A stretch of DNA of 64,000 bases from positions 59,698,150-59,762,149 of the forward strand of contig NC_054712.1 of assembly GCF_016097555.1 (NCBI RefSeq), in the 5' to 3' direction. Shown piece by piece: positions 45,431-57,130 of the stretch. The position numbers were made by a program, and so were the translations under genes. The DNA comes from Gigantopelta aegis (Eukaryota > Mollusca > Gastropoda > Neomphalida > Peltospiridae). The notes beneath the pieces were generated by a model, which was not told where the DNA came from, did not search any database, and saw only the letters and a program-made list of their open reading frames with translations. Positions within the stretch are counted from its first letter, which is position 1, and each line of letters begins with the position of its first letter.

Positions 45431-45704
45431 TAACACGAACATGTGGAGTAACAGGGAGGAAGCCGAAGATAGACAAAAGGGAACAGAAACGGCGGAGCCG
45501 TATGCACACATACATAGTATATATTAAGATGAACAGATAGGCTTAACATGATATTGTAAAACAGGATATTAGCAATGCAAAAGCCTTACATAACTGAGCC
45601 CATGATATTCTGGAGACTAGGTACAGAAGGAGTACTAGAAATAGAAACAAAGAGTGAGAGAAAAAGTACAGAAGAAGAGTCTTCGTTGTAAAAAAAAAAA
45701 AAAA
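45431..45704 (-). repeat. second, shortened copy of the LINE-tail insert
   Basis: Repeats 45071-45345 of the first insert: CACGAACATGTGGAGTAACA, GGAAGCCGAAGATAGACAAA, GATGAACAGATAGGCTTAAC and so on, with small deletions. It is joined to satellite units on both sides without new insertion features, so it arose by duplication along with the array. Confidence 0.85.
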
Positions 45705-48074
45705 AACTGTGTTGAAAGGGAGCCTTCATTGTAGCCCATGATATATGTAACTGTGTACAGAGGGGAGTCTTCATTGTTCCACATGATATATGTAACTGTG
45801 TACAGAGGGGAGTCTTCATTGTTCCCCATGATATATGTAACTGTACAGAGGGGAGTCTTCATTATAGCCCATGATATATGTAACTGTGTACAGAGGGGAG
45901 TCTTCATTGTTCCCCATGATATGTGTAACTGTACAGAGGGGAGTCTTCATTGTTCCCCATGATATATGTAACTGTGTACAGAGGGGAGTCTTCATTGTAG
46001 CCCATGATATATGTAACTGTGTACAGAGGGGAGTCTGCATTGTTCCCCATGATACATTTAACTGTGTACAGAGGGGAGTCTTCATTGTTCCCCATGATAC
46101 ATTTAACTGTGTACAGAGGGGAGTCTTCATTGTTCCCCATGATATATGTAACTGTGTACAGAGGGGAGCCTTCATTTTAGCCCATGATATATGTAACTGT
46201 GTACAGAGGGGAGTCTTCATTGTTCCCAATGATATATGTAACTGTGTACAGTGGGGAGTCTTCATTGTAGCCCATGATATATGTAACTGTGTACAGTGGG
46301 GAGCCTTCATTGTTTCCCATGATATATGTAACTGTGTACAGAGGGGAGTCTTCATTGTTCCCCATGATATATGTAACTGTGTACAGAGGGGAGTCTTCAT
46401 TGTTCCCTATGATATATGTAACTGTACAGAGGGGAGTCTTCATTGTAGCCCATGATATATGTAACTGTGTACAGTGGGGAGCCTTCATTGTAGCCCATGA
46501 TATATGTAACTGTGTACAGAGAGGAGTCTTCATTGTAGGCCATGATATATGTAACGGGAGTACAGAGGGGAGTCTTTATTGTTCCACATGATATATGTAA
46601 CTGTGTACAGAGAGGAGTCTTCATTGTTCCCCATGATATATGTAACTGTGTACAGAGGGGAGTCTTCATTGTAGCCCATGATATATGTAACTGTGTACAG
46701 AGGGGAGCCTTCATTGTAGCCCATGATATATGTAACTGTGTACAGTGGAGAGTCTTCATTGTAGCCCATGATATATGTAACTGTGTACAGAGGGGAGTCT
46801 GCATTGTTCCCCATGATACATTTAACTGTGTACAGAGGGGAGTCTTCATTGTTCCCCATGATACATTTAACTGTGTACAGAGGGGAGTCTTCATTGTTCC
46901 CCATGATATATGTAACTGTGTACAGAGGGGAGCCTTCATTTTAGCCCATGATATATGTAACTGTGTACAGAGGGGAGTCTTCATTGTTCCCAATGATATA
47001 TGTAACTGTGTACAGTGGGGAGTCTTCATTGTAGCCCATGATATATGTAACTGTGTACAGTGGGGAGCCTTCATTGTTCCCCATGATATATGTAACTGTG
47101 TACAGAGGGGAGTCTTCATTGTTCCCCATGATATATGTAACTGTGTACAGAGGGGAGTCTTCATTGTTCCCCATGATATATGTAACTGTGTACAGAGGGG
47201 AGTCTTCATTGTTTCCCATGATATATGTAACTGTGTACAGAGGGGAGTCTTCATTGTAGCCCATGATATATGTAACTGTACAGTGGGGAGCCTTCATTGT
47301 AGCCCATGATATGTGTAACTGTGTACAGAGGGGAGTCTTCATTATAGCCCATGATATATGTAACTGTGTACAGAGGGGAGTCTTCATTGTTCCACATGAT
47401 ATATGTAACTGTGTACAGAGGGGAGTCTTCATTGTTCCCCATCATATATGTAACTGTACAGAGGGGAGTCTTCATTATAGCCCATGATATATGTAACTCT
47501 TTACAGAGGGGAGTCTTCATTGTTCACCATGATATGTGTAACTGTACAGATGGGAGTCTTCGTTGTAGCCCATGATACATGTAACTGTGTACAGAGGGGA
47601 GTCTTCATTGTTCCCCATGATATATGTAACTGTACAGAGGGGAGTCTTCATTATAGCCTATGATATATGTAACTGTACAGAGGGGAGTCTTCATTGTAGC
47701 CCATGATATATGTAACTGTGTACAGAGGGGAGTCTTCATTGTTCCCCATGCTATATGTAACTGTGTAGAGAGGGGAGTCTTCATTGTAGCCCATGATATA
47801 TGTAACTGTGTACAGAGGGGAGTCTTCATTGTTCCCCATGATACATGTAACTGTGTACAGTGGAGAGTCTTCATTGTAGCCCATGATATATGTAACTGTA
47901 CAGTGGGAAGCCTTCATTGTAGCCCATGATATATGTAACTGTGTACAGAGGGGAGTCTTCATTATAGCCCATGATATATGTAACTGTGTACAGAGGGGAG
48001 TCTTCATTGTTTCACATGATATATGTAACTGTGTACAGAGGGGAGTCTTCATTGTTCCCCATGATATATATATA

Positions 48075-48518
48075 ACTGTACTAATAATTGGCTATTGGAT
48101 GTCAAACATTAGTTAAAGTTTGTTTTGTTTATATATAATGACACCGCTAGAGCACATCGATCTACTAATAATTGGCTATTGGATGTCAAACATTAGTTAA
48201 AGTTTGTTTTGTTTATATATAATGACACCGCTAGAGCACATCGATCTACTAATAATTGGCTATTGGATGTCAAACATTAGGTAATTTTGATATATAGTCT
48301 TAGAGAGAAAACCTGCTACATTTTTCCATTAGTAGCAAGGGATCTTTTATATGCACCATCCCACAGACAGGATGGCACAAACCATGGTCTTTGATATACC
48401 AATCGTTGTACACTGGCTAGAATAAGAAATAGGCTAATGGGCCTACCGATGGGGAACAATCCCACACCGACCACACATCAAGCGAGCGCTTTACCACTGG
48501 ACTACATCCCACCCATGT
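48075..48518 (-). mobile_element. SINE S1 with repeated 3' tail
   Basis: The tail-side segment CTAATAATTGGCTATTGGAT, GTCAAACATTAG, TTAAAGTTTGTTTTGTTTAT occurs twice before the body (48080-48250). The body carries AGCAAGGGATCTTTTATATG and AGACAGGATGGCACAAACCA, and the head complement ACCACTGGACTACATCCCAC ends at 48514. It directly follows the 45-bp array. Confidence 0.85.
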
Positions 48519-48534
48519 TGTTGTTAAGCCATCA

Positions 48535-48650
48535 GACATAAGGCTGGTAGGTACTGGAATCACAGCATGGTATCGGCTCACATCCAGAGCAAGTTTAACA
48601 ACACAATGGGTATGTGTAAGACCACAAAATTGAGGCCAACTAGTGGATTT
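48535..48650 (-). mobile_element. fragment of S2-like SINE body
   Basis: GGCTGGTAGGTACTGGAATC and CACAATGGGTATGTGTAAGA resemble parts of the S2 SINE (AGGCTGGTAGGTACTGGGTT, CAATGGGTAGGTGTAAACC). Short and diverged. The orientation call is uncertain. Confidence 0.35.
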
Positions 48651-48795
48651 GTCGAACCTGTGATTAAGAAATTATTGCCAGCTATGTCGACTTTAGATGA
48701 CCATTACTAAATTAAAAAAGAAAGAACAAAATGATTGATTTAAATTTACATTTAATATAAGAATAACGTTTATGTTAACTGTACAAGCAGACCTT

Positions 48796-49365
48796 GACCC
48801 ATATTCACAAAATATCGTAAGCCTAGTTTTACACGTAAACGTAAATCTACAACTGAAGAGCTATTCACGAAACAACGAAAACGTAAGTTACGTGTAAAGT
48901 TGGACGTAAATATAAGAGTGCCTCAGGTTGCAACTAACGCTGCACGTAAGTTGTGTACATATAATAAATCAAGCACGATCGCCGTTATTTACTATTATTT
49001 ACGGAAACGAACAGCATTTTCAATAAATGAAGCAGTTTGCTATGGCGAACGCCCACGGATTGAACATATTTTTGTTTGTGATCGAACGGATGTTTTCGAC
49101 TTGGCCAATTTCTCCTGAGTTATCTTTTCCTTTTTAAGAAATGTCCTCAAGTTCGTACCAAAACGCGGATCCCCACCAATACCAAAATGCCATGGTTCAC
49201 TGTTCGCAATGTTATTGTTAGCAGACGATTTACGTCCAACTAAGTTACGTTTACATTTACGACCATCTTTGAGAATAAGGTGCTTCTCGCACGTAAACGT
49301 AAATCTACGGTACACGTAAGTGCTAGTCGTAGACGTAAATTTACACTTTTTTGTGAATATGGGTC
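48796..49365. mobile_element. 570-bp inverted-repeat element with 3-bp duplication
   Basis: The ends GACCCATATTCACAAAA and TTTTGTGAATATGGGTC (after a few extra Ts) are inverted, flanked by CTT on both sides (48793-48795 and 49366-49368). Both inner arms are full of ACGTAA/TTACGT motifs (TTTACACGTAAACGTAAATC on the left, CACGTAAACGTAAATCTACG on the right). A 3-bp duplication is usual for Harbinger-like elements. No transposase was recognised. The 91-codon minus frame at 49040-49315 lacks features. Confidence 0.75.
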
Positions 49366-49373
49366 CTTGTCTT

Positions 49374-50846
49374 TTAAAGCTGCAGTCCCTGGAGTATTTT
49401 TATTATTTAAGCATATAGAATAGATGATTCAGTTCTCTTTGGTACATAAAAGGTCCACCACATTGCTATAGTTTTGCAATGCTCGCTTATCTACATTATC
49501 TAGGTCAACTACAAACGCAATTGCCAGCTTTGTTTTTCTTCATTTAGTGGGACTCCAGTAGAACTGGGACTTTACGTGATTTGTGCAGGCGCTGAGCTTC
49601 TCACGTGATTTTGAACAAATTTAACTGTCTTGATCGAGGGGTCATGTCATATCTCCAAAACATATTTATATCCATAGAGTTATGGTACAACACCTTTCCA
49701 GGGGTCGGTGGGGGATTTGCCTTGAAATTTTGACAGTGGCCAGCGGTTGGCATACGCGTTACATGTAAGGGGGTGTTAATAATTATGTAACGCTCTAGGG
49801 GTAGGGTTAGGGAAGAGGAAGACGGTGTTGTGTTCGATTTACGTAACATTTTTCAAGAGTATATGTTATTTTTATTCATTACTTAGACGTAAAAATGTGG
49901 TTTTGGGAAATGCACGGTCAGTCTATGATTGATACCCATCGGCCGGGTATATAAAAGGTCATGGTATGTGATATCCTGTCTGTGGGGTGGTACATATAAA
50001 CAATCTCTTGCTAAAAAAAAATTAAGAAAAATGTAGCATGTTTCCAAGACGCGTGTGCAGGGATTTCAGCGGGGTTGGGGTTATAGACACTGTTGAGCGA
50101 AGTTTATATGGGGCCATGCTCCCCCAGAAAATATATTTCAGTTTTTTTAAGCTTGGACAGGTAAGGGTTTCGACCTCCAATACGTGCATGTGCACCCGAT
50201 TCCTCTCTAAGATTATATGTCAAAATTACCAAATGTTTGACATCCAACTGATGTCGTTAAACAAAAAAAAAACATGTTAAAAAAAACAGACATCTAACTT
50301 TACCCTTTCCAAACGAAAGAAAATTTATTTGAATTAGTTGATTTTAACACACATAAAATTAAGAAGTGAAAACGTTCATTGTCTACTTTAGTATTTTTTA
50401 TTTTAAAAAGATATACATGATCAATGTGTTACTAGTATACAAAGTAAACTTTAAAAGTTCTACTAACACTTTATAAAATATTAATTCTGAAATAGGAAGG
50501 TAGAATTGTCGATAATGCATTGTCATGATCAAACCGGTTTTAACGAAAGACTCTTGTACCGTATCCTCAAGCGAACATTCTTCATACAATGCAAGATTTC
50601 TCATTTAATTTTTTTAGACGAACCCTACAATTTGAAATCGGCAAACGCATGTGTTAACTGAAACTGACAACAGGCTGTCGTTTGTGCTTTGCCAAGCAAT
50701 GGCGGCACAGGCGACGAATCAAGCATATACTTTTGACGATCTCTGTTCATAGCGAACACACAAGAGTTTTTTAAAAGTGTATTTGAGCTTGTATTTCATA
50801 TTTGTATATGATGTTATAATATGGTAACCAGAGACTGTAACTTTAA
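49374..50846. mobile_element. TTAA-flanked element with SINE inside
   Basis: The left end is TTAAAGCTGCAGTCCCTGG (49374) and the right end CCAGAGACTGTAACTTTAA (to 50846). They are inverted repeats with two or three mismatches, and include TTAA on both sides. The interior holds a broken S1 SINE and AT-rich DNA. No transposase. Confidence 0.6.
49925..50275 (+). mobile_element. broken SINE S1
   Basis: Body motifs GGTCATGGTATGTGATATCC and GGTGGTACATATAAACAATC at 49955-50010, then about 160 bases of unrelated sequence, then CCTCTCTAAGATTATATGTC and CAAAATTACCAAATGTTTGAC and a tail GATGTCGTTAAACAAA. The head is largely missing. Confidence 0.65.
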
Positions 50847-51572
50847 GGTGCGTGGGTGCGATCGTGCTCATACAGCGCACGTAGTTTCAATCTGGTGAGT
50901 ATGAAAAATAACGCACGTTACACTTAACAAACAGTGCACGTAAAATAATTTTGTATATTGATTGCCACTATTTACCTTATGTAGCTGATAGAAAGATCCA
51001 TTTAATAATACCAGAAAAAAATGTTACGAGAACGGTAGTGTCCATGCAAGATTTTAATATATAACTGGTACTTATCTTTGCAGTACAATTCAGAAAATAC
51101 AGGTTTAATAGACATACCAATTCGATCAAAACTTCTTTGCCTACTTAATTTATTATTAATTAGAACCAGTCCACTTTTGTAAGGTAATAGATCACAATGT
51201 CTGATACGGATAACTCATTTATACTGTTCATATAGTTATGACAAAAAGAGAAAAGGGATTGAATTAAATAGTGGCTTCTGTAGCCTACACAAATGAACTC
51301 GTTACGGAAATCAGCGAAGTTGGTAAAATTGTCTTGATTAGTTCATATCTGTTAGCCTACAAAGCTTAAGTGAGGTCCCGAAAATGGCAATCATGTAATT
51401 GTTTTCTTTCTTTGAATGAAATAAAACTCCATTTAAATATTTGTATTTTAGCCAGAGGTTAATGAATGTGCATATGTTATTTATATACAGTGCTGTCTGG
51501 TGTATCGGTGCACATAAACATTCAAAGACCATTTTCTATGTGAACACTGTGAAATACTTAATAAAATGTGTC
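50847..51572. other. AT-rich sequence, nothing recognised
   Basis: No exon, repeat or transposon end was recognised. Confidence 0.45.
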
Positions 51573-51585
51573 TCTCACCAATGAA

Positions 51586-51977
51586 CCGGCCTCGGTGGCG
51601 TCGTGGCAGGCCATCGGTCTACAGGCTGGTAGGTACTGGGTTCGGATCCCAGTCGAGGCATGGAATTTTTAATCCAGATACCGACTCCAAACCCTGAGTG
51701 AGTGCTCCGCAAGGCTCAATGGGTAGGTGTAAACCACTTGCACCGACCAGTGATCCATAACTGGTTCAACAAAGGCCATGGTTTGTGTTATCCTGCCTGT
51801 GGGAAGCGCAAATAAAAGATCCCTTGCTGCCTGTCGTAAAAAGAGTAGCCTATGTGGCGACAGCGGGTTTCCTCTAAAAAAACTGTGTGGTCCTTAACCA
51901 TATGTCTGACGCCATATAACCGTAAATAAAATGTGTTGAGTGCGTCGTTAAATAAAACACTTCTTTCTTTCTTTCTT
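51586..51977 (+). mobile_element. SINE S2, complete
   Basis: Flanked by the 13-bp duplication TCTCACCAATGAA (51573-51585 and 51978-51990). The head CCGGCCTCGGTGGCGTCGTG, the B-box-like GGTTCGGATCCCAGTCGAGG, body CAAATAAAAGATCCCTTGCT, tail GTGCGTCGTTAAATAAAACA and a (TTTC)n end. The clean duplication and 3' microsatellite indicate recent LINE-driven insertion. Confidence 0.93.
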
Positions 51978-52098
51978 TCTCACCAATGAAGCAGTGCATA
52001 ATCTGAGATACACTACAAATTATTTTATGTCTGTAGTAAATAAACATTTTAAAATTGTCCATAAATGTGGACACCCCCTTGTATCCAAAACGATTTGC

Positions 52099-52862
52099 AT
52101 GTCCGGTGATTCGGCGCAGTAGATGTGGATCGGTGACCCCGCTATTTATAAACTGCCCATGACCTCACTTTGTAGCCCATAAACGCTACACTATTGTCCC
52201 AGGATTATTTTAGTACTTTTTTGTTTGTTTTGTTAAAAAATATTACTATGAAAATGAACAATCACACATGATCAGTTTCGGAGTCGTTTTCTTGAGTAGC
52301 ACAGTACTGCAGATGCATACATGTTCATTGTCATGCATGGCTAAGATGCCTGTACATGGATTTGTTTCTCGGGTAGATTGTGCACACACGTGGATCTTAT
52401 TTCGCTTTTATTTTATTTTTTTCGTAACAGTGTGACAGTTGTGAACTGGAATGTCTGTCAATTAAGGTGTAAAACTTTTGTTTTGTTTGCATTTGTCTGT
52501 GTTTTTCTTTTTCAGTTAAATAAGAATAACCGAAAAAAATAATTATACTGTTTTAAAAATTTTAAAAATGCGGAAAAGGTGTTTTTAGACTTGTTTTAAC
52601 ATTCTTAATATTAATAAGGCTGACCTACTTCACGTTTATATACATGAAAGCATGTGAATGATTTATTTTGAAATTATAATATAATTATTGATAATTAAAA
52701 AAAAATAAAAAATTGTACCCTTAACAATAAATATGTTGATACTTGATTAAACAGTGAAAATGGAATTGAACTTTAAGTTGTTAAAAACACCAACAACATG
52801 ACAACTTCCTAATCATACTTGAGCAAAATACCAAGTGCGCCGAATCACCGGACACGCTGATA
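52099..52862. mobile_element. inverted-repeat element with TGTCCGGTGATTCGGCGC ends
   Basis: GTCCGGTGATTCGGCGCA at 52099 and TGCGCCGAATCACCGGAC near 52837-52854 are exact inverted repeats. The right side continues ACGCTGATACACCGGACACG, so the full end may be longer and the left end clipped. The 0.74-kb interior is AT-rich and non-coding. Confidence 0.65.
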
Positions 52863-54811
52863 CACCGGACACGGTTGTATAATTAATTTTTTTTGCATCT
52901 ATACATTTTATGGCAATCTGATTGGTCCAGAGGTGCTTCATTTTTTTCGTTCATATCTTGATGAACCGAAAAATTAAGCCACGCCTGTTCCCTCCCCCCC
53001 CCCCCCCCACTGACTCGCACTACTTTTGTGCAACAAGCCAGATTATTCAGGCAATCATATTTAGATATTTTGAAGAAAACACGTGAAAGTTACAAAAGCA
53101 ATACAAAAAATGTATACGATAAATTAATGGCAAATGCTATAGCAAGAGTAGACGTAGATCTATATGCATTGATTTAAACAATCAGAGCTATCGGGGTCAG
53201 ATTATTTTTACTCTTGGAATTCTGCACGCACACGCTGGTCTACTTGACAACTTGTTACACATTGATGATGGTGTCTAAAATTATAGGGTTTTTTTATTAC
53301 CTTTATTATGGCATCCCACATTTGGAATAAAATCCTTTGTAATGACAGATTTTGTCAGAGTTTGTATATTTTTTTATCAACAACATTGGGGCCGTTCTAG
53401 ATCAGTGACATTCTAGATCAGTGACGTAACGCTGTCAGAGCAGGTCATAACTTGTAGCAGTAGGTCAAATGACGTGTTACAAAATGTTGAGGGAGGGAGA
53501 CAGGTTGCATAATTGTTGAATTAAAAATGCCACGTGAATGTCAATGTCCTAATCAACACTATCAATTGAAGTAATTGTAGGCCTATGTTTCACGAGTTAT
53601 TTTTTAAAATATTTTAATAATATGAGTCGGTGGTGCACATCTGAGATGCTTGGGTCGTAGTTCATGAACCACCTCCTCGGAACCAGTGGGTTTTTCCCAT
53701 GCCATCCCATCCCTAATCATGTTCGTTGTACATAATAATGAAATTCAAGACAAGTTGATTCCTATATATGTTTAGCTGCACGTTCATCAAACCATCTAAC
53801 ACTGAAAAGGTATATATATAATTGTATACATCAAATTATCTGAATAGTACATATTGTAATTAAAAAATCAAATTGTCTGCATCAGTGTATGTCATAATTA
53901 TATTTCTATACTCCTGAAACCTTTTAATAAAAGATAACTCCATTCCTGAAAGGGAAAAGAAGTCAGACTACTCTAATGAACCAAACAACATAAAATTAGA
54001 AGAAAACATTGGTTTATTGGTTCATTTTTGCAACATATGTCTCTGCATTAACATGTACCAATTACTTCATAAATTAATAATGTTTACTTTTCTCTAGCCT
54101 TAGCATTTTGAGGTGTGCGATTTTTCACTCACCTTTGTTTTTCAAAAGCCAAAGACTGTACAAGTAGTCAGGAACTGCTCAGTTTCTAGAACATGCTTTA
54201 AGATTAAGATTAAAATGTCGGAAGCATTCCTCAATGCATTTACAATTTTTACGTCATACTGACTTTTACTCTAAATTTCAATTTGATCTATCTGTGATAT
54301 TTGTATTTTTGCACAGTTCTTTACACTGTGTTTTATTTGACACTTGAATTTTTATATTGATGTTGATCATCACATTGTTTTTCCATTACCACAGTTTGAC
54401 ACCCAATAGCCGATGTATTTTTCGTGCTGGGCTGTCGTTAAACATTCATTCATTCATTCCTCAATGCAAGTTTGTTCATTTCTCCATTCAGTGTAAAATG
54501 ACATTATCAGAGCATGTGTTACATTTGATGACATCATTCTATATTGATACATTATATTATTGAGCATTATTGTTTTAATTAGAAAATTGATCTTGTTTGT
54601 CACATTTGTTTTTATTAATATTAATTTTTATTAATTATTAATTCTGTTATATTCTTTAGGTTTATCAAGGTACTAGTATGTAAACAAGAAACAACAAACA
54701 ATTTTTAAACAAAACAAACAAACAAATAAACATGGCAGATGTTTGTGTGAATGGCTTCACTTATTCAGTCTGAGCACTTTTTTAAAGATGATTTTTCAGT
54801 ATTGTTATATC
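52863..54811. other. AT-rich sequence, nothing recognised apart from a short SINE-like tail
   Basis: A C-run lies at 52996-53009. At 54395-54460, TTTGACACCCAATAGCCGAT followed by GGGCTGTCGTTAAACATTCA and a (CATT)n end looks like the tail of a further SINE family on the plus strand. No exon was recognised. Confidence 0.45.
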
Positions 54812-55350
54812 ACACTCAGGGGCGCCATATGTGAGTAAAAATTCTGACAGACGAGTTAAAAAATGCAACAAGTAGTCCGACGGGCAATCTGTTTTTTTCT
54901 GACTGACTAATTTTTTATTGAATCCGTGACAGAGCATCGACCATGCCAACATAAAACCATTCAAACAAACTGTTGAGAATGACAACGAAATATGTAATAT
55001 ATATGTACAGCATAGACAATAGAGAACTTCGGAGTTCCAAATAATTAACTGTGTAAGAACGACAGTCAGGAAACACAGTCAATACTACTTAGAAATGGAT
55101 TCTTTACATTCAAATTATGTTGCCGGTTATGAATAGATTGGTCTGTTAACTACTTGTGGGATGTCACTTGAATTTTGTAAATCTATATGAATGAAATGAT
55201 TTGTCAATCAAGTTCTGGTGGATTAGTGCAAATTCTGACAGGCTAGTAAATTTGAGTTGGTACTAAAGTACTGTCGGAAATAAAATAAAAATGATTTTCA
55301 TTGATTATTTCTTACATATTAAACAGACAAGGAAATATTTTGTAAATATA

Positions 55351-56812
55351 TACTCTTCAAAAGAAGAAACGCAAAACCACATTGTCGTAACATTTGGAGA
55401 ATTGATTTAATTATTGAATGGTGAGTCCGATAATTACCAAATGTTGCAGGATTGTTCACAATTCACTCTAGTCCATTGTGAGTAAGTGATAGGACACACC
55501 ACCAAGGACAAGGTCATCTAGAGTCGATACCGGGTGTGGCCTCCGCGTGTGTTGACAACTGCCTGGCACCGCCTGCCCATTGAAGCAACCAGAGTACGGA
55601 TGACGTCCCGGGGGATGGTGGCCCACTCGGCCTGCAAGGCTGCTGCCAGCTCGGGCAGGGTCTGGGGCTGTGGTTGTCGCTGTCGGAGGCGTCGGTCCAA
55701 CTCGTCCCATAGATGCTCAATTGGGTTCAAATCCGGTGATATCGATGGCCAAGGAAGGACATTAATGTTGTTGTTCTGTAGGAAAGCCGTTGTGAGACGT
55801 GCTGTGTGAGGCCTGGCGTTGTCATGTTGGAACACTGCGTTGGCGTTGGCCATAACTGGAACGATGTGTGGCCGGAGGATCTGGTCAATGTAGCCCTGTG
55901 CATTCAGGTTGCCCTGCACGTGGACCAGGTCAGTTCTGCCAGTGTGTGAGATGGCTGCCCACACCATGACACTACCCCCGCCGAATCTGTCCACTTCCTG
56001 CACGCAGTTTGCCGCATAACGTTCACCACGACGCCTATACACGCGACATCTTCCATCATGACGTCGGAGCAGAAATCGGGACTCGTCACTGAACCACACC
56101 TGTCTCCATCGCAGTTGAGGCCATTGTCGATGAATCTGGCACCACTGCAGTCGGAGTCGACGGTGTTGTGGTGTTTCTACCTCACGTAGGCGGTTCCGTA
56201 CGGTCTGGTCGGATATCCTGCGCAAACCTGGTATTGCTGCGGCTGTGGAGGTGGCAGTAGTCAATCGTTCCCGAAGGTGGCGTACCCGGATGTAGCGGTC
56301 CTGCCCGGGGGTAGTGACCCGTGATCGACCGGATCTAGGGAGGTCACGTGTTGATCCATGTTGCTGGTAACGGTCCCACAGTCTGGAGATGGTGCTTGGG
56401 GACACATGGAATGCCCTGGCAACGGCCGTTCTGGATTCGCCTGCGTCTAGTCGGCCGATGGCATTGTTTCTCTGCGGTTCACTGAGACGTGGCATGTCCT
56501 TGATTGTCAACTGTCGGCCAGATACAGAGGCCAGGCAAGCGAACACCCTGCACTTTTATACTGTCGGTGTTCATGTTGCACGTGCAGACAACGCACGTGC
56601 AGTGGTGACATGGTTTGCACGTGGCTGCGTTTTTGCGAATATTCACATTTTGGAACTTTATTGTACAGTAGCTGCGTTTTATCGAATGTAACCGTGGGAA
56701 TGTGTTTGGGACATGCAATGACCTTATATTCACAAAGCATGAACCGGTAGGAAACATAAAATCGGAGTTATAACCCATTTGTACCCTTTTGCGTTTCTTT
56801 TTTTGAAGAGTA
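55351..56812 (-). mobile_element. Tc1-like transposon, copy 1
   Basis: The ends TACTCTTCAAAAGAAGAAAC and, as complement of the right end, TACTCTTCAAAAAAAGAAAC, form inverted repeats of about 27 bp at a TATA target (TA duplication). It encodes one transposase on the minus strand. It sits in the left arm of the 54817-58189 element. The right arm has an uninterrupted counterpart (TTTGTAAATATCTATTTAAT). Confidence 0.93.
55518..56495 (-). CDS. Tc1-family DD34E transposase, copy 1, with 12-residue internal deletion
   Basis: 325 codons from the ATG at 56495 (MPRLSEPQRNNAIGRLDAGE). An upstream in-frame extension lacks an ATG. The N-terminal half has two helix-turn-helix regions (RTAVARAFHVSPSTISRLWD). 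The catalytic triad is present: D in VWFSDESRF, D in FQHDNARPHTA and E in SPDLNPIEHLWDEL, with 34 residues between the second D and E (DD34E). Between HTH and catalytic core, where copy 2 reads EIRARRPVRGVIL, this copy lacks 36 bp in frame. RRPxRGxxL is conserved in Tc1 transposases, so this copy is probably inactive although open. The enzyme acts in the nucleus by cut-and-paste at TA sites. Confidence 0.95.
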   Translation of the reverse strand: MPRLSEPQRNNAIGRLDAGESRTAVARAFHVSPSTISRLWDRYQQHGSTRDLPRSGRSRVTTPGQDRYIRVRHLRERLTTATSTAAAIPGLRRISDQTVRNRLREVETPQHRRLRLQWCQIHRQWPQLRWRQVWFSDESRFLLRRHDGRCRVYRRRGERYAANCVQEVDRFGGGSVMVWAAISHTGRTDLVHVQGNLNAQGYIDQILRPHIVPVMANANAVFQHDNARPHTARLTTAFLQNNNINVLPWPSISPDLNPIEHLWDELDRRLRQRQPQPQTLPELAAALQAEWATIPRDVIRTLVASMGRRCQAVVNTRGGHTRYRL

Positions 56813-57130
56813 TATATTTAAGGATAGTCTACCTAATTTAGCATATACTTGTTTTGGCTCTCATTGATGCACAAGGTGGTGTTTACTCTTGAAATTAAAA
56901 GAAAGATGTCAGTATAAACAAGTCATTTGTGCTCTTTATTGGAACAGACTATAACACATTTTGGTCAATATGTGTCAATTCCATTGCTGTTACAATATGT
57001 AAGGGACTCTTTCTGATTATGGTTTACCCCTATTCCTCTCCCCCCAAAAAACATTTTTTGTAGAAATTCATAAGTAACTTTTGAGCAAAACTGTCAAGAA
57101 CCATTTTGAGTTTGTGATCTATTATTATTA

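Larger units (their letters stand above)
43609..48078. repeat. large minisatellite, 45-bp unit, with embedded LINE tail
   Basis: About 80 units of GTAGCCCATGATATATGTAA, CTGTGTACAGAGGGGAGTCT, TCATT in three blocks (43609-44815, 45357-45430, 45705-48078). Alternate forms have GTTCCCCATG or a 42-bp version lacking TGT. Unusual units (GTAACGGGAGTACAG, GATACATTTAAC) recur in the same order at distant places, showing duplication of multi-unit blocks. Because 45 is divisible by three, all frames can stay open, giving spurious open frames up to 285 codons on both strands (ISWATMKTPLCTQLH repeats). These are not called as genes. Confidence 0.95.

Noticed and set aside
43704-47432. Open frames of 150-285 codons on both strands, with 15-residue repeats
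   Set aside because: They are produced by a 45-bp tandem unit without stops. They occur on both strands of the same DNA, have no non-repeat coding sequence or splice sites, and shift frame at 42-bp units.
56496-56546. 17-residue extension of the Tc1 transposase (also 63800-63850)
   Set aside because: It begins at GTG, not ATG. Family proteins start near MPRLSEPQ.
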